DNA from: Streptomyces sp. Je 1-369
GTDB taxonomy: Bacteria; Actinomycetota; Actinomycetes; Streptomycetales; Streptomycetaceae
Reading direction: 5' to 3'
Length of the DNA: 64,000 nucleotides
NCBI RefSeq assembly: GCF_026810505.1
Contig: NZ_CP101750.1
Location: 6,455,001-6,519,000 of the forward strand
A model generated the notes under the pieces. That model searched no databases and had not been told where the DNA came from. It saw only the letters and a program-made list of their open reading frames with translations. Shown in pieces: positions 10,501-21,063 of this stretch. The position numbers and the translations under genes are program-made. Position 1 is the stretch's first letter, and every line of letters begins with the position of its first letter.

Positions 10501-13056
10501 AAGAAGATCGACATCGACGCCCGGGGCGAGATCCTGGAGCTGAAGACGACCATCAACACGATGGTCGACCAGCTGTCGTCCTTCGCCGAGCAGGTCACCC
10601 GCGTCGCCCGCGAGGTGGGCACGGAAGGCCAGCTGGGCGGCCAGGCGCGCGTGCGGGACGTCGACGGCACGTGGCGCGACCTCACCGAGTCCGTGAACGA
10701 GATGGCGGGGAACCTGACCCGTCAGGTGCGGGCCATCGCGAAGGTCGCCACCGCGGTGACCCGCGGCGACCTGAACCTGAAGATCGAGGTCGACGCGGCC
10801 GGCGAGATCCAGGTCCTCCAGGACAACATCAACACCATGATCGCGAACCTGCGCGACACCACGCTGGCCAACAAGGAGCAGGACTGGCTCAAGGGCAACC
10901 TCGCGCGGATCTCCGGCCTGATGCAGGGCCGCCGCGACCTGGAGGACGTCGCCTCGCTGATCATGAGCGAGCTGACGCCGGTCGTCTCCGCGCAGCACGG
11001 CGCGTTCTTCCTGGCGATGCCCACGGACGACGGGCAGGATCTCGGGGGCGACCACGAGGACGCGTACGAGCTGCGCATGCTCGGTAGCTACGGCTACTCG
11101 ATGGGGTCCATGCCGACGTCCTTCCGGCCCGGCGAGACGCTCATCGGGACGGCCGCCAAGGAGCGGCGCACCATCCTGGTGGAGAACGCGCCGTCCGGGT
11201 ACCTGCGGATCGCGTCCGGTCTGGGGGAGGCGCCGCCCGCGCAGGTCATCGTGTTGCCGGTGCTCTTCGAAGGGACCGTGCTCGGCGTGATCGAGCTGGC
11301 CGCCTTCCAGCCCTTCACGCAGATCCAGAAGGACTTCCTCAGTCAGATCGCCGAAATGATCGCGACGAGCGTCAACACCATCAGCGTCAACACCAAGACC
11401 GAGGTGCTGCTCAAGCAGTCGCAGGAGCTGACCGAGCAACTGCGGGAGCGGTCGGCCGAGTTGGAGAACCGGCAGAAGGCCCTTCAGGACTCCAACGCGG
11501 AGCTGGAGGAGAAGGCCGAGCTCCTTGCCCAGCAGAACCGCGACATCGAGGTCAAGAACACCGAGATCGAAGAGGCCAGGCAGGTCCTGGAGGAACGGGC
11601 CGAACAGCTCGCGGTCTCCATGCGCTACAAGTCCGAGTTCCTCGCGAACATGTCGCACGAGCTGCGCACCCCGCTCAACTCCCTGCTGATCTTGGCCAAG
11701 TTGCTCGCCGACAACGCCGACGCGAACCTCACCCCCAAGCAGGTCGAGTTCGCCGAGACGATCCACGGCGCGGGTTCGGACCTGTTGCAGCTCATCAACG
11801 ACATCCTCGACCTGTCGAAGGTCGAGGCGGGCAAGATGGACGTCTCCCCGACGCGCATCGCCCTGGTCCAACTCGTCGACTACGTAGAGGCCACTTTCCG
11901 GCCGCTCACCGCCGAGAAGGGACTCGACTTCTCCGTACGGGTGTCTCCGGAGCTGCCCGCGACGCTGCACACGGACGAACAGCGCCTGCTCCAGGTGCTG
12001 CGCAACCTGCTGTCGAACGCGGTGAAGTTCACCGACTCCGGAGCGGTCGAGCTGGTCATCAGGCACGCGAACAACGACGTGCCGAACGCGATCCGCGAGC
12101 AGCTCCTCGAGGCCGGTTCGCTGCGGGACGCGGACGCCGACCTGATCGCCTTCTCGGTGACGGACACCGGCATCGGCATCGCGGCCAGCAAGATGCGCGT
12201 CATCTTCGAGGCGTTCAAGCAGGCCGACGGTACGACGAGCAGGAAGTACGGCGGTACCGGCCTCGGTCTCTCCATCAGCCGGGAGATCGCGCGGCTGCTC
12301 GGCGGCGAGATTTACGCGCAGAGCGAGCCCGGCCGCGGTTCCACCTTCACGCTCTATTTGCCGCTGCACCCGAGCGAACTGCCGCCCCAGGGCTACGCGC
12401 AGCTGGCTCCCGCTCCCAAGCCGCGGGAACTGCCCGCACTGGAGGAGGCAGGCGCGGCAGAGGGCGCCGCGCAGCCGGAGGCCGCTCCTGTGCGCCGTGA
12501 GGAGCCGCCCCTGGGGTCCTCGGCGCTCTTCCGGCGCCGCCGCCGTCCCACGCCCGTACAGGAGCCCTCGGCGCTGCCCGGGCAGCCGGCCGGCGGAGCC
12601 CAGGAGGAGCGGCGGACGCAGGAGCCGTGGCCGAACGCGGGCCAGGAGACCCCGGTCGCGGCGCGGCCCGGTTTCCACTTCGGCGGCGAGAAGGTGCTGA
12701 TCGTCGACGACGACATCCGCAACGTCTTCGCGCTCACCAGCGTCCTGGAGCAGCACGGTCTCGCGGTGCTCTACGCGGAGAACGGCCGGGAAGGCATCGA
12801 AGTGCTGGAACAGCACGACGACGTGACGGTGGTGCTGATGGACATCATGATGCCCGAGATGGACGGGTACGCGACGACGACGGCGATCCGCAGGATGCCG
12901 CAGTTCGCCGGGCTCCCGATCATCGCGCTCACCGCGAAGGCGATGAAGGGCGACCGGGAGAAGGCGATCGACTCCGGAGCTTCCGATTACGTCACGAAGC
13001 CGGTCGACCCGGATCACCTGTTGTCGGTCATGGAGCAGTGGATGCGCGCCGAGTGA
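7546..13056 (+). CDS. osaA: OsaA, soluble poly-HAMP hybrid histidine kinase
   Basis: This 1836-residue protein starts at a GTG with GGGAGGG upstream and has no transmembrane segment. It has two divergent N-terminal HAMP-like units (about 40-185), then ten tandem 92-residue HAMP units (from about residue 229 to 1105) and a GAF domain (about 1130-1290). A long coiled coil (about 1290-1365), a HisKA domain with SHELRTPLN (phospho-acceptor His1371), an HATPase domain ([18 protein letters not shown]), a proline-rich linker and a C-terminal receiver follow. The receiver has VLIVDDD and phospho-acceptor Asp1766 in [11 protein letters not shown]. In S. coelicolor OsaA pairs with OsaB in osmoadaptation and in control of development and antibiotics. 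Such HAMP stacks are typical of group III-type osmosensor kinases. Confidence 0.95.
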   Translation: MESGAATRGTKTRAKDGQSLNKQRKPRNGTTASVDAAALNRLLAALVAMRDGNFRKRLTVSGDDVMSEIAAVFNEVADRNLHLTGELSRVRRMVGREGKLTERLEGGASEGSWAAAIDASNALVDDLVRPVSEVGRVLSAVADGDLEQRMELRAQGADGNGHPLRGEFLKVGRTVNNLVDQLSTFTDEVTRVASEVGTEGKLGGQARVRGMSGSWKDLTDSVNTMAYRLTAQVRDIALVTTAVAKGDLSRKVTVHVAGEMLELKNTVNTMVDQLSSFSSEVTRVAREVGTEGELGGQAQVPGVAGVWKDLTDSVNLMAGNLTAQVRGIAEVTTAVANGDLSRKVTVSARGEVAQLAETINQMTETLRTFADEVTRVANEVGAEGQLGGQANVPGAAGTWKDLTDSVNTVFRNLTTQVRDIATVTTAVANGDLSQKVTVDVAGEMLELKNTVNTMVDQLSAFGSEVTRVAREIGVEGELGGQAQVQGAAGTWKDLTDSVNTAFRNLTGQVRNIAQVTTAVANGDLSQKVTVDVSGEMLQLKNTVNTMVDQLSSFADQVTRMARDVGTEGRLGGQARVDGVSGTWKDLTDSVNFMAGNLTSQVRQIAQVTTAVARGDLSQKIEVDARGEILELKNTINTMVDQLSAFADQVTRVAREVGTEGRLGGQAQVPGVAGVWRDLTDSVNGMAGNLTAQVRNIAQVATAVARGDLSQKIDVDARGEILELKNTLNTMVDQLSAFAEQVTRVSREVGTDGILGGQAEVQGVSGTWKDLTQSVNGMANNLTLQVRNIAEVTTAVAMGDLSKKITVDAKGEILELVTTVNTMVDQLSSFAEQVTRVAREVGTEGQLGGQARVPGVTGIWKDLSDNVNLMANNLTSQVRNISQVSAAVANGDLTKKVTVEARGEVAQLADTVNTMVTTLSSFADEVTRVAREVGTDGILGGQARVPGVSGTWKDLTESVNSMASNLTGQVRNIAMVTTAIAKGDLTKKIDIDARGEILELKTTINTMVDQLSSFAEQVTRVAREVGTEGQLGGQARVRDVDGTWRDLTESVNEMAGNLTRQVRAIAKVATAVTRGDLNLKIEVDAAGEIQVLQDNINTMIANLRDTTLANKEQDWLKGNLARISGLMQGRRDLEDVASLIMSELTPVVSAQHGAFFLAMPTDDGQDLGGDHEDAYELRMLGSYGYSMGSMPTSFRPGETLIGTAAKERRTILVENAPSGYLRIASGLGEAPPAQVIVLPVLFEGTVLGVIELAAFQPFTQIQKDFLSQIAEMIATSVNTISVNTKTEVLLKQSQELTEQLRERSAELENRQKALQDSNAELEEKAELLAQQNRDIEVKNTEIEEARQVLEERAEQLAVSMRYKSEFLANMSHELRTPLNSLLILAKLLADNADANLTPKQVEFAETIHGAGSDLLQLINDILDLSKVEAGKMDVSPTRIALVQLVDYVEATFRPLTAEKGLDFSVRVSPELPATLHTDEQRLLQVLRNLLSNAVKFTDSGAVELVIRHANNDVPNAIREQLLEAGSLRDADADLIAFSVTDTGIGIAASKMRVIFEAFKQADGTTSRKYGGTGLGLSISREIARLLGGEIYAQSEPGRGSTFTLYLPLHPSELPPQGYAQLAPAPKPRELPALEEAGAAEGAAQPEAAPVRREEPPLGSSALFRRRRRPTPVQEPSALPGQPAGGAQEERRTQEPWPNAGQETPVAARPGFHFGGEKVLIVDDDIRNVFALTSVLEQHGLAVLYAENGREGIEVLEQHDDVTVVLMDIMMPEMDGYATTTAIRRMPQFAGLPIIALTAKAMKGDREKAIDSGASDYVTKPVDPDHLLSVMEQWMRAE
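8230..10850 (+). repeat. Ten tandem 276-bp HAMP-coding repeats inside osaA
   Basis: Units begin at 8230, 8506, 8782, 9058, 9334, 9610, 9886, 10162, 10438 and 10714, an exact 276-bp (92-codon) period. Each encodes a block with [23 protein letters not shown] or a variant, [18 protein letters not shown] and a [13 protein letters not shown] end. Two units (starting 8506 and 10162) carry the variant GEVAQLA instead of GEMLELK or GEILELK. No unit has gained or lost a base. Confidence 0.95.
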
Positions 13057-13300
13057 CCGAGAACCGGCTTCGTCACACGGAGTTGCTGACAGAGTGTGGC
13101 CGAGGTCGTGTAGAACCGCGGTATTCGGGGAACCTTCTGGTCTCCCACCGCGTTTCTGCTACGTGCACAGTGACATCGCGGTGACAGGGTGTGGCGACAG
13201 GCGGGGTGCGGCTACCATGACCGGCACAAGGACGGGCGGCGCAAGGGAGTCGTCCCCTGGGGCGGCGCCCGGTGTTTCGCCGGGGCGAGGAGGGCGGGCC

Positions 13301-13981
13301 ATGGTGCAGAAGGCCAAGATCCTCCTGGTCGATGACCGGCCGGAGAATCTGCTGGCGCTGGAGGCGATCCTCTCTGCGCTCGATCAGACGCTGGTGCGGG
13401 CATCGTCCGGGGAGGAAGCGCTCAAAGCACTACTCACGGACGACTTCGCGGTCATTCTGCTGGACGTCCAGATGCCAGGAATGGACGGTTTCGAAACCGC
13501 GGCGCACATCAAGCGGCGGGAGCGGACCCGGGACATCCCGATCATCTTCCTCACCGCCATCAACCACGGGCCGCACCACACCTTCCGCGGGTACGCCGCG
13601 GGCGCTGTGGACTACATCTCCAAGCCGTTCGACCCGTGGGTGCTGCGCGCGAAGGTCTCGGTGTTCGTCGAGCTGTACATGAAGAACTGCCAACTGCGGG
13701 AGCAGGCGGCTCTGCTGCGACTCCAGCTGGAGGGCGGCAAGGCGGCGGCCGGTGACGCGAAGGAGCCCGCGGGGCTGCTCGCCGAGCTGTCCGCGCGGCT
13801 CGCCGCGGTCGAGGAGCAGGCCGAGGCGCTTTCCAAGCAGCTGGACGACGAGTCGGCGGACGCGGCGGCGGTGGCCACGGCCGCCCATCTCGAACGCAAA
13901 CTCACCGGTCTGCGGCGGGCTCTTGACGCCCTGGAACCGGGCACAGGCACCGGCGCCCCTTCGGTGCCCTCGCAGAACTGA
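13301..13981 (+). CDS. osaB: OsaB, response regulator with C-terminal coiled coil
   Basis: The 226-residue protein has an N-terminal receiver (ILLVDDRPENLLALEAIL, Asp55 in VILLDVQMPGMDG, the conserved Lys in DYISKPFDPWVLRAKV). A helical region rich in Glu, Gln and Ala follows, likely a coiled coil, with no DNA-binding domain. This matches OsaB of S. coelicolor, the partner of OsaA, which is needed for growth and differentiation at high osmolarity; output is likely by protein contact. The chosen ATG follows GAGGAGG by about 8 nt, and a frame open further upstream lacks a better site. It lies 244 bp after osaA, with a strong terminator 2 bp after its stop. Confidence 0.93.
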   Translation: MVQKAKILLVDDRPENLLALEAILSALDQTLVRASSGEEALKALLTDDFAVILLDVQMPGMDGFETAAHIKRRERTRDIPIIFLTAINHGPHHTFRGYAAGAVDYISKPFDPWVLRAKVSVFVELYMKNCQLREQAALLRLQLEGGKAAAGDAKEPAGLLAELSARLAAVEEQAEALSKQLDDESADAAAVATAAHLERKLTGLRRALDALEPGTGTGAPSVPSQN

Positions 13982-13983
13982 CG

Positions 13984-14017
13984 CGGCACGAAGCCTCACT
14001 GACGAGGTTTCGTGCCG
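13984..14017 (+). terminator. Terminator after osaB
   Basis: A 14-bp stem (CGGCACGAAGCCTC with GAGGTTTCGTGCCG, one G-T pair) and 6-nt loop start 2 bp after the osaB stop codon. Confidence 0.85.
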
Positions 14018-14127
14018 TCGGCATCCCGTGAACCACCGTCAGTTCCAGGCCTCCGCAGAGGCGACACGAACGGGTGAAGCAGTGGGCACACGTGTCCGCA
14101 GTGGCCCGCACCGGTAACCTCACACCC

Positions 14128-16944
14128 ATGGCCTCACGTCAGTCCGCAGCCAAGAAGACGCCCGCGAAGAAGGCGGCCGCGCCGACGAAGGCTCCGGCGA
14201 AGAAGGCCGTCGCCCGACCTCCCGCGAAGAAAGCCGTGGCGAAGAAGGCACCCGCGAAGAAGGCACCGGCCAAAAAGGTCGTCGCCAAGAAGCCCGCGCC
14301 CAAGCCTGCGCCCAGCCCCACAGGGGGCGTGTACCGGCTCGTGCGCGCCGTCTGGCTCGGCCTGGCGCACGGGGTCGGCGCGATGTTCCGCGGCATAGGA
14401 CGTGGCGCCAAGGGTCTCGACCCGGCGCACCGCAAGGACGGCCTCGCGCTGCTGCTGCTCGGCATCTCACTGATCGTCGCCGCGGGCACCTGGTCGAACC
14501 TGCGCGGCCCGGTCGGCGACCTCGTCGAGGTCCTGGTGACCGGCGCCTTCGGCCGCCTCGACCTGCTGGTGCCGCTGCTGCTCGGCGCCATCGCCGTACG
14601 CCTCATCAGGCACCCCGAGAAGCCCGAGGCGAACGGCCGCATCGTGATCGGCCTGTCCGCCCTCGTCATCGGCGTCCTCGGCCAGGTCCACGTCGCCTGT
14701 GGCTCACCGGCCCGCGGCGACGGCATGCAGGCGATAAGGGACGCCGGCGGCCTGATCGGCTGGGGCGCCTCCACACCCCTGATCTTCACCATGGGCGAGA
14801 TCCTCGCGGTGCCGCTCCTGGTGCTCCTCACCGTCTTCGGACTGCTCGTCGTCACCGCGACGCCCGTCAACGCCATCCCGCAGCGGCTGCGGCTGCTCGG
14901 CGTCAAGCTCGGCGTGGTCCAGGCGGAGCCCGAGGAGTACGAATTCACGGACGACGACGAGCGCTACGACGAGCAGTGGCGCGAGGCGCTGCCCGTACGC
15001 CCCGCACGCAGGCGCTCCGCCGCCCCCGAGGCGTACGACGCCGACCACGCCGAGGAAGAGGCGCTCACCCGGCGGCGCAGGCCGCGCAGGACCCCCGTAC
15101 AGCCGGACATGGACCGGCCGATGGACGCCGTGGACGTGGCGGCCGCCGCGGCCGCGTCCCTGGACGGCGCGGTGATGCACGGGCTGCCTCCCTCGCCGCT
15201 GGTCGCCGATCTGACGCAGGGCGTCTCCCAGGAGCGGGAGGAGCGCGAACACAGCCGACAGCGCGAACAGAGCCAGGCGCAGGAGCGCAAGGCTCCCGTA
15301 CCGACCGCGCGCGCCACGGACGCGCCGGTGCCCGGCAAGCTCAAGAAGAAGCCGCAGCCGGCCGCCGACAGCACGGACGGAGCCGTCCCCGACCTCACCA
15401 AGTCCGCGCCCGAGACCCAGCGCGAGCTGCCGCCGCGCGCCGAGCAGCTCCAGCTCTCCGGCGACATCACCTACTCGCTGCCCTCGCTCGACCTCCTGGA
15501 GCGCGGCGGCCCCGGCAAGACCCGCAGCGCCGCCAACGACGCGGTCGTGAACTCTCTGACGAACGTCTTCACCGAGTTCAAGGTCGACGCCGCCGTCACC
15601 GGCTTCACGCGCGGTCCGACGGTCACGCGTTACGAGATCGAGCTCGGCCCCGCCGTGAAGGTCGAGAAGATCACGGCGCTGGCCAAGAACATCGCGTACG
15701 CGGTCGCGTCCCCTGACGTCCGGATCATCTCGCCCATCCCCGGCAAGTCCGCCGTCGGCATCGAGATCCCGAACACCGACCGCGAGATGGTCAACGTGGG
15801 AGACGTGCTGCGCCTGGCCGACGCGGCCGAGGACGACCACCCCATGCTCGTCGCGCTCGGCAAGGACGTCGAGGGCGGCTACGTGATGGCCAACATGGCG
15901 AAGATGCCGCACATCCTGGTGGCCGGAGCCACCGGATCCGGCAAGTCGTCCTGCATCAACTGCCTGATCACGTCGATCATGATAAGAGCGACGCCCGAGG
16001 ACGTGCGGATGGTCCTCGTGGACCCCAAGCGCGTCGAGCTGACGGCGTACGAGGGCATTCCGCACCTCATCACGCCGATCATCACCAACCCCAAGCGGGC
16101 CGCCGAAGCGCTCCAGTGGGTCGTCCGCGAGATGGACCTGCGCTACGACGATCTCGCGGCGTTCGGCTACCGGCACATCGACGACTTCAACCAGGCCGTG
16201 CGCGAGGGCAAGCTCAAGACGCCCGAGGGCAGCGAGCGGGAGCTCAAGGCCTACCCGTATCTGCTCGTGATCGTCGACGAGCTCGCCGACCTCATGATGG
16301 TCGCGCCGCGCGACGTCGAGGACTCCATCGTGCGCATCACGCAGCTCGCGCGCGCGGCGGGCATCCACCTGGTGCTCGCCACCCAGCGCCCGTCCGTGGA
16401 CGTCGTGACGGGCCTGATCAAGGCGAACGTGCCCTCCCGGCTCGCGTTCGCGACCTCCTCGCTCGCCGACAGCCGCGTCATCCTCGACCAGCCGGGAGCG
16501 GAGAAGCTCATCGGCAAGGGCGACGGCCTGTTCCTGCCGATGGGGGCGAACAAGCCCACCCGTATGCAGGGCGCCTTCGTCACCGAGGACGAGATCCACG
16601 CGGTCGTCCAGCACTGCAAGGACCAGATGGCGCCCGTCTTCCGGGATGACGTCACCGTGGGCACCAAGCAGAAGAAGGAGATCGACGAGGACATCGGCGA
16701 CGACCTCGATCTGCTGTGCCAGGCCGCTGAGCTGGTGGTTTCCACACAGTTCGGGTCCACGTCCATGCTGCAGCGCAAGCTGCGCGTCGGCTTCGCCAAG
16801 GCCGGCAGGCTCATGGACCTCATGGAGTCGCGCTCCATCGTGGGGCCCAGCGAGGGCTCGAAGGCACGTGACGTTCTTGTGAAACCCGACGAGCTGGACG
16901 GAGTGCTCGCGGTGATCCGCGGGGAGGCTCAGCCAGAAGGGTGA
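14128..16944 (+). CDS. ftsK: FtsK/SpoIIIE DNA translocase
   Basis: The 938-residue septal DNA pump moves chromosomal DNA through the closing septum; in Streptomyces it acts at sporulation septa. It begins with a Lys/Ala/Pro-rich tail (repeats like KKAPAKK), followed by four or so membrane helices between about 75 and 260, a charged linker (about 280-460), and the FtsK motor. The motor has Walker A in GATGSGKSS, Walker B in LLVIVDELADLMM, then RAAGIHLVLATQRPS. The C-terminal gamma winged helix (about 860-930, with LQRKLRVGFAKAGRLMDLME) reads KOPS-like signals. ATG 14128 is chosen because MASRQS starts the basic tail, but it lacks a clear ribosome site, and an ATG at 14074 is possible. Confidence 0.95.
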   Translation: MASRQSAAKKTPAKKAAAPTKAPAKKAVARPPAKKAVAKKAPAKKAPAKKVVAKKPAPKPAPSPTGGVYRLVRAVWLGLAHGVGAMFRGIGRGAKGLDPAHRKDGLALLLLGISLIVAAGTWSNLRGPVGDLVEVLVTGAFGRLDLLVPLLLGAIAVRLIRHPEKPEANGRIVIGLSALVIGVLGQVHVACGSPARGDGMQAIRDAGGLIGWGASTPLIFTMGEILAVPLLVLLTVFGLLVVTATPVNAIPQRLRLLGVKLGVVQAEPEEYEFTDDDERYDEQWREALPVRPARRRSAAPEAYDADHAEEEALTRRRRPRRTPVQPDMDRPMDAVDVAAAAAASLDGAVMHGLPPSPLVADLTQGVSQEREEREHSRQREQSQAQERKAPVPTARATDAPVPGKLKKKPQPAADSTDGAVPDLTKSAPETQRELPPRAEQLQLSGDITYSLPSLDLLERGGPGKTRSAANDAVVNSLTNVFTEFKVDAAVTGFTRGPTVTRYEIELGPAVKVEKITALAKNIAYAVASPDVRIISPIPGKSAVGIEIPNTDREMVNVGDVLRLADAAEDDHPMLVALGKDVEGGYVMANMAKMPHILVAGATGSGKSSCINCLITSIMIRATPEDVRMVLVDPKRVELTAYEGIPHLITPIITNPKRAAEALQWVVREMDLRYDDLAAFGYRHIDDFNQAVREGKLKTPEGSERELKAYPYLLVIVDELADLMMVAPRDVEDSIVRITQLARAAGIHLVLATQRPSVDVVTGLIKANVPSRLAFATSSLADSRVILDQPGAEKLIGKGDGLFLPMGANKPTRMQGAFVTEDEIHAVVQHCKDQMAPVFRDDVTVGTKQKKEIDEDIGDDLDLLCQAAELVVSTQFGSTSMLQRKLRVGFAKAGRLMDLMESRSIVGPSEGSKARDVLVKPDELDGVLAVIRGEAQPEG

Positions 16945-16957
16945 GCGAGGCTCACCC
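16939..16957 (+). terminator. Short hairpin at the end of ftsK
   Basis: GGGTGAGC-GAG-GCTCACCC forms a perfect 8-bp stem that overlaps the ftsK stop codon. There is no T-tract, so termination is likely but not certain. Confidence 0.5.
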
Positions 16958-17147
16958 GTAAGGGAGAGGCAGGCAACCGTTTCTCTTCGGCATACGTCAA
17001 GTTGAGGAGAGAAGAGCACGATGTCCCACCATCAGGATGTCCGGCCATTCTGATGGCGTACAAAGTCCGTCCGCCCGGTTGCCCCACCCTTTCAAGGCCC
17101 CCCTAAAATGAACCTCCGGCAGGTGGCTACACGCGAAAGGCGCCCCC

Positions 17148-18068
17148 GTGTCCATCGGCAACTCCCCTGAAGAAGACCGACCTTCGGACGACCGCCTAGA
17201 CCGCACCGACCGTGTCACGGACGAGAGTCCGGCAGACGGGAGCCGGGCAGGCGACCGCCCGGCGGACGACCGCCCGGCCGAGCAGCGGCCCTCGATCGGC
17301 CATGTCCTGCAGCAGGCCCGTATCGACGCGGGCCTGACCGTCGACGAAGTGAGCGCCTCCACGCGCGTGCGCGTCCCGATCGTGCACGCGATCGAACTGG
17401 ACGACTTCTCGCGCTGCGGCGGCGATGTGTACGCCCGCGGCCACATCAGGACGCTGGCCCGCGCCGTCGGCCTCGATCCGGCCCCGCTCGTCGCCCAGTA
17501 CGACGACGGACACGGCGGCCACCCGCCCGCGCCGACGCCCGCGGCGCCCCTCTTCGAGGCCGAGCGCATCCGCTCCGAGCCGCGCCGCCCGAACTGGACC
17601 GCGGCCATGGTCGCCGCGATCGTCGCGGTGATCGGCTTCGTCGGCTTCACCGCGTTCAGCGGCGGTGACGACAGCGACGAAGGCTCCAAGTCCGTCGCCG
17701 AAGGCGCCACCGCCGCCCCCACCAAGACCAGCGAGAAGCCGAAGCCCAGCAAGCCCGCCGACCCCAAGCCCGACCCGTCGGACAGCGCCATCGCCGGAGT
17801 CCCGCGCGACAAGGTCACGGTCAAGGTGCAGGCCGCGGACGGCCGCAGCTGGATCTCGGCCAAGGATCACAGCGGGCGCACGCTCTTCGACGGCGTCCTC
17901 GAGCAGGGCCAGGACAAGACGTTCCAGGACAAGCAGAAGGTCGACCTCGTCCTGGGCGACGCGGGTGCGATCGAGCTGTACGTGAACGGCAAGCAGGTCG
18001 AGAACGAATTCGAGCCCGGCCAGGTGGAGCGCCTCACGTACACGAAGGGCGACCCCGAGGCCGGCTGA
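17148..18068 (+). CDS. RodZ-like HTH membrane protein (HTH_25 / DUF4115)
   Basis: The 306-residue protein has an acidic N-terminus (1-45), a Cro/C1-type helix-turn-helix (about 45-110, with GHVLQQARIDAGLTVDEVSAS), one membrane helix (about 145-165, MVAAIVAVIGFVGFTAF), a Lys/Pro/Asp-rich extracytoplasmic linker and a C-terminal DUF4115 beta domain (about 220-300). This layout is that of RodZ, which links MreB to cell-wall synthesis in other bacteria. The family in actinomycetes lies between ftsK and rimO-pgsA, as here. GTG 17148 has AAAGG about 8 nt upstream. The role in Streptomyces is inferred from layout only. Confidence 0.85.
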   Translation: MSIGNSPEEDRPSDDRLDRTDRVTDESPADGSRAGDRPADDRPAEQRPSIGHVLQQARIDAGLTVDEVSASTRVRVPIVHAIELDDFSRCGGDVYARGHIRTLARAVGLDPAPLVAQYDDGHGGHPPAPTPAAPLFEAERIRSEPRRPNWTAAMVAAIVAVIGFVGFTAFSGGDDSDEGSKSVAEGATAAPTKTSEKPKPSKPADPKPDPSDSAIAGVPRDKVTVKVQAADGRSWISAKDHSGRTLFDGVLEQGQDKTFQDKQKVDLVLGDAGAIELYVNGKQVENEFEPGQVERLTYTKGDPEAG

Positions 18069-18205
18069 CCACCTTCCGTACGCCGCTGACCAGCGGTTCC
18101 GTGGGGTACGCGGTGACGGCAGGGTGACGTGTGGGCGGCCGTCGCCCGACCGCCGGGTAACCCTGGCGGCGGGGGCCGAGGCGCGGACGAAGTAGTCTTG
18201 AGACC

Positions 18206-19678
18206 ATGCCCGAACGCCGCACTGTCGCCCTTGTCACCCTTGGCTGCGCCCGTAACGAGGTGGACTCGGAGGAGCTCGCAGGCCGCTTGGAGGCGGATGG
18301 CTGGCAGCTCGTCGAGGACGCCGAGGACGCGGACGTCGCCGTCGTCAACACCTGTGGCTTCGTCGAGGCCGCCAAGAAGGACTCCGTCGACGCCCTCCTC
18401 GAAGCCAACGATCTGAAGGGTCACGGCAAGACCCAGGCCGTCGTCGCGGTCGGCTGCATGGCCGAGCGGTACGGCAAGGAGCTCGCCGAGGCGCTGCCCG
18501 AGGCCGACGGCGTGCTCGGATTCGACGACTACGCCGACATCTCTGGACGCCTGCAGACGATCCTCAGCGGCGGCAGCGTCGAGGCGCACACCCCGCGCGA
18601 CCGGCGCAAGCTGCTGCCGATCAGCCCCGCCGAGCGCCAGCTGGCCAAGGCGGACGTCGCGCTCCCGGGCCACGCGGACGCCGCGGCGCCCACGGACCTC
18701 CCCGAGGGCGTCGCGCCCGCGTCCGGGCCGCGCGCCCCGCTGCGCCGCCGCCTCGGCACCAACCCCGTCGCCTCCGTGAAGCTGGCCTCCGGCTGCGACC
18801 GGCGCTGTTCGTTCTGCGCCATCCCGTCCTTCCGCGGCTCCTTCATCTCGCGGCGTCCCTCCGACGTCCTCGGTGAGACCCGCTGGCTCGCCGAGCAGGG
18901 CGTCAAGGAGGTCATGCTCGTCTCCGAGAACAACACCTCGTACGGCAAGGACCTCGGCGACATCCGGCTCCTGGAGACGCTGCTTCCCGAGCTGGCCGCC
19001 GTCGACGGCATCGAGCGCGTGCGCGTCAGCTACCTGCAGCCCGCCGAGATGCGACCCGGCCTCATCGACGTCCTCACGTCGACGGAGAAGATCGCCCCCT
19101 ACTTCGACCTGTCCTTCCAGCACTCCGCCCCCGGCGTCCTGCGCGCCATGCGGCGCTTCGGCGACACCGACCGCTTCCTGGAGCTCCTGGACACCATCCG
19201 GTCCAAGGCGCCGCAGGCCGGCGTCCGGTCCAACTTCATCGTGGGCTTCCCCGGTGAGACCGAGGCGGACCTCGCGGAGCTCGAGCGCTTCCTGACCGGC
19301 GCGCGGCTGGACGCCATCGGCGTCTTCGGATACTCCGACGAGGAGGGCACCGAAGCGGCCACGTACGACGCGAAGCTCGACCAGGACGTCGTCGACGCGC
19401 GGCTCGCCCACATCTCCCGGCTCGCCGAGGAGCTCACCTCGCAGCGCGCCGACGAGCGGCTCGGCGAGACCGTCGAGGTCCTCGTCGAATCCCTCGACGA
19501 GGAGGAGGGCCCGCTCGGCAGGGCCGCGCACCAGGCACCCGAGACGGACGGCCAGATCCGCTTGACGGGGTCCATGGGTGGGGATGCCTTGCAGGTCGGC
19601 CGTATGGTCGTGGCAAAGGTCGTCGGCACGGAGGGCGTGGACTTGGTGGCCGAGTGTCTCGAGGAGGCCCGCAGATGA
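18206..19678 (+). CDS. rimO: RimO, ribosomal protein S12 methylthiotransferase
   Basis: This 490-residue radical-SAM enzyme adds a methylthio group to the conserved aspartate of ribosomal protein S12. The N-terminal cluster cysteines are at 14 ([11 protein letters not shown]), 50 (NTCGF) and 84 (VGCMAE). The radical-SAM cluster is C197-x3-C201-x2-C204 (CDRRCSFC), and a TRAM domain ends the protein. RimO rather than MiaB is called because of LGCARN and because a separate miaB lies at 49641. A Pro/Ala-rich insertion of about 35 residues precedes the radical-SAM core. Its stop overlaps the pgsA start (ATGA), so the two are translationally coupled. Confidence 0.95.
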   Translation: MPERRTVALVTLGCARNEVDSEELAGRLEADGWQLVEDAEDADVAVVNTCGFVEAAKKDSVDALLEANDLKGHGKTQAVVAVGCMAERYGKELAEALPEADGVLGFDDYADISGRLQTILSGGSVEAHTPRDRRKLLPISPAERQLAKADVALPGHADAAAPTDLPEGVAPASGPRAPLRRRLGTNPVASVKLASGCDRRCSFCAIPSFRGSFISRRPSDVLGETRWLAEQGVKEVMLVSENNTSYGKDLGDIRLLETLLPELAAVDGIERVRVSYLQPAEMRPGLIDVLTSTEKIAPYFDLSFQHSAPGVLRAMRRFGDTDRFLELLDTIRSKAPQAGVRSNFIVGFPGETEADLAELERFLTGARLDAIGVFGYSDEEGTEAATYDAKLDQDVVDARLAHISRLAEELTSQRADERLGETVEVLVESLDEEEGPLGRAAHQAPETDGQIRLTGSMGGDALQVGRMVVAKVVGTEGVDLVAECLEEARR

Positions 19679-20373
19679 CAGGAGTCCCGGCACCCGCGGG
19701 CGGCTCCGGCGCTCAGGGCGCTTCGAGCGCCCAGCCGGTGCGCGGCGGGAAGCTGGGCGCCGCGGCGGTCAATCAGGCCAGCCTGTGGAACGTCGCGAAC
19801 CTGCTCACCATGGTGCGGCTGCTGCTCGTGCCCGGCTTCGTGATGCTGCTGCTCGGCAACGGAGGGTACGACCCGGCCTGGCGCTCGTTCGCCTGGGCCG
19901 CCTTCGCCGTCGCCATGATCACCGACCTCTTCGACGGTCACCTGGCACGCACGTACAACCTGGTCACGGACTTCGGGAAGATCGCCGACCCCATCGCCGA
20001 CAAGGCGATCATGGGGGCCGCGCTGGTCTGTCTGTCCTGGCTCGGCGATCTGCCCTGGTGGGTGACCGGCGTGATCCTCGGGCGCGAGCTCGGGATCACG
20101 CTGCTGCGCTTCTGGGTGATCCGCTACGGCGTCATTCCGGCCAGTCGCGGCGGCAAGATGAAGACGCTGGCGCAGGGCACGGCGGTCGGGATGTACGTTC
20201 TGGCCCTGACCGGGCCGCTCGCGACGCTGCGCTTCTGGGTGATGGCCGTCGCCGTCGTACTGACCGTGGTGACGGGGCTCGACTATGTGAAGCAGGCCGT
20301 CGTGCTGCGCAGGCAGGGCATGGCCGAGGCGCGTGCGGCGGCCGCGGAGTCCGCTCGGGAGGCAGCGAAGTGA
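19675..20373 (+). CDS. pgsA: CDP-diacylglycerol-glycerol-3-phosphate 3-phosphatidyltransferase
   Basis: The 232-residue membrane enzyme belongs to the CDP-alcohol phosphatidyltransferase family and makes phosphatidylglycerophosphate, or in actinobacteria a related phospholipid. The signature D-G-x2-A-R-x8-G-x3-D-x3-D reads [20 protein letters not shown], then ADPIADK. Several hydrophobic helices are visible from about residue 40 on. The ATG overlaps the rimO stop and its own stop overlaps the cinA start, giving a tight rimO-pgsA-cinA operon. Actinobacteria have several paralogues, so the exact acceptor substrate is not certain. Confidence 0.9.
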   Translation: MTGVPAPAGGSGAQGASSAQPVRGGKLGAAAVNQASLWNVANLLTMVRLLLVPGFVMLLLGNGGYDPAWRSFAWAAFAVAMITDLFDGHLARTYNLVTDFGKIADPIADKAIMGAALVCLSWLGDLPWWVTGVILGRELGITLLRFWVIRYGVIPASRGGKMKTLAQGTAVGMYVLALTGPLATLRFWVMAVAVVLTVVTGLDYVKQAVVLRRQGMAEARAAAAESAREAAK

Positions 20374-20954
20374 CGTCCCGCGGGCTCCCGGCCGACAAGG
20401 TGCGGGCCGCTGACGCTCTGGTGCGGCTGCTGTCCGCGCGCGGTGAGACGCTCGCCGTGGCCGAGTCGCTGACCGGAGGCCTGGTGGCCGCCGAGATCAC
20501 TTCGGTGCCGGGGGCCTCGAAGGTCTTCCGGGGGTCGGTCACCGCGTACGCCACGGAGCTGAAGCGGGACGTGCTCGGGGTCGACGGCACTCTGCTGGAG
20601 GAGCGCGGGGCCGTGGATCCCGAGGTCGCGCGGCAGATGGCGGACGGTGTGCGCAGCGTTCTCGGCGCGGACTGGGGCATCGCCACGACCGGGGTCGCCG
20701 GGCCCGAACCCCAGGACGGCCGGCCGGTCGGGACCGTGTACGTGGCGGTTTCGGGGCCGGATGTCGAAAGCATGCGCGGTTACGCCGTTGGCGGAGCGCG
20801 TGGGAAAGTGGCCGCTCTGCGGTTGAACGGTGACCGTTCGGAAATCCGTATGGAGAGTGTACGGAGCGTGCTCACGTTGCTTCTCGAGCGGCTGTCCGGA
20901 GAACGTTCCGGGAATGGGCGGGCACAGGATACGGAACAGAACGGGGGGAATTGA
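20370..20954 (+). CDS. cinA: CinA C-terminal-type nicotinamide-nucleotide amidohydrolase
   Basis: The 194-residue protein is the stand-alone C-terminal CinA domain (PncC type) that converts nicotinamide mononucleotide to nicotinic acid mononucleotide. It has LAVAESLTGGLVAAEITSVPGASKVF, read as AVAESLTGG then SVPGASKVFRG, SVTAYATELKRDVLGV and GIATTGVAGPEPQDG, all typical. The N-terminal molybdopterin-binding-like domain of full CinA is absent, as in many bacteria. The GTG start overlaps the pgsA TGA. The C-terminal tail after about 175 is polar and probably disordered. Confidence 0.9.
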   Translation: MTSRGLPADKVRAADALVRLLSARGETLAVAESLTGGLVAAEITSVPGASKVFRGSVTAYATELKRDVLGVDGTLLEERGAVDPEVARQMADGVRSVLGADWGIATTGVAGPEPQDGRPVGTVYVAVSGPDVESMRGYAVGGARGKVAALRLNGDRSEIRMESVRSVLTLLLERLSGERSGNGRAQDTEQNGGN

Positions 20955-21063
20955 TGTTTGCAGCCCTGAGTGAACACGACATCGCTCCCCGCACGGCCGC
21001 CGCGCAAGGCGGTACGGTGGGGCGTGAAGGATGCGGCTACGCGGTCCGAGGAGGGAGCCACCG

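Noticed and set aside
7486..13017. A 1843-codon minus-strand frame opposite osaA
   Set aside because: It is a shadow of the osaA repeat array: third-position GC bias on the other strand removes stops. Its protein is a run of Arg/His/Asp/Leu with no domain.
14704..17019. Long minus-strand frame opposite ftsK
   Set aside because: It mirrors the ftsK coding bias and shows no recognisable motif, and ftsK is certain.
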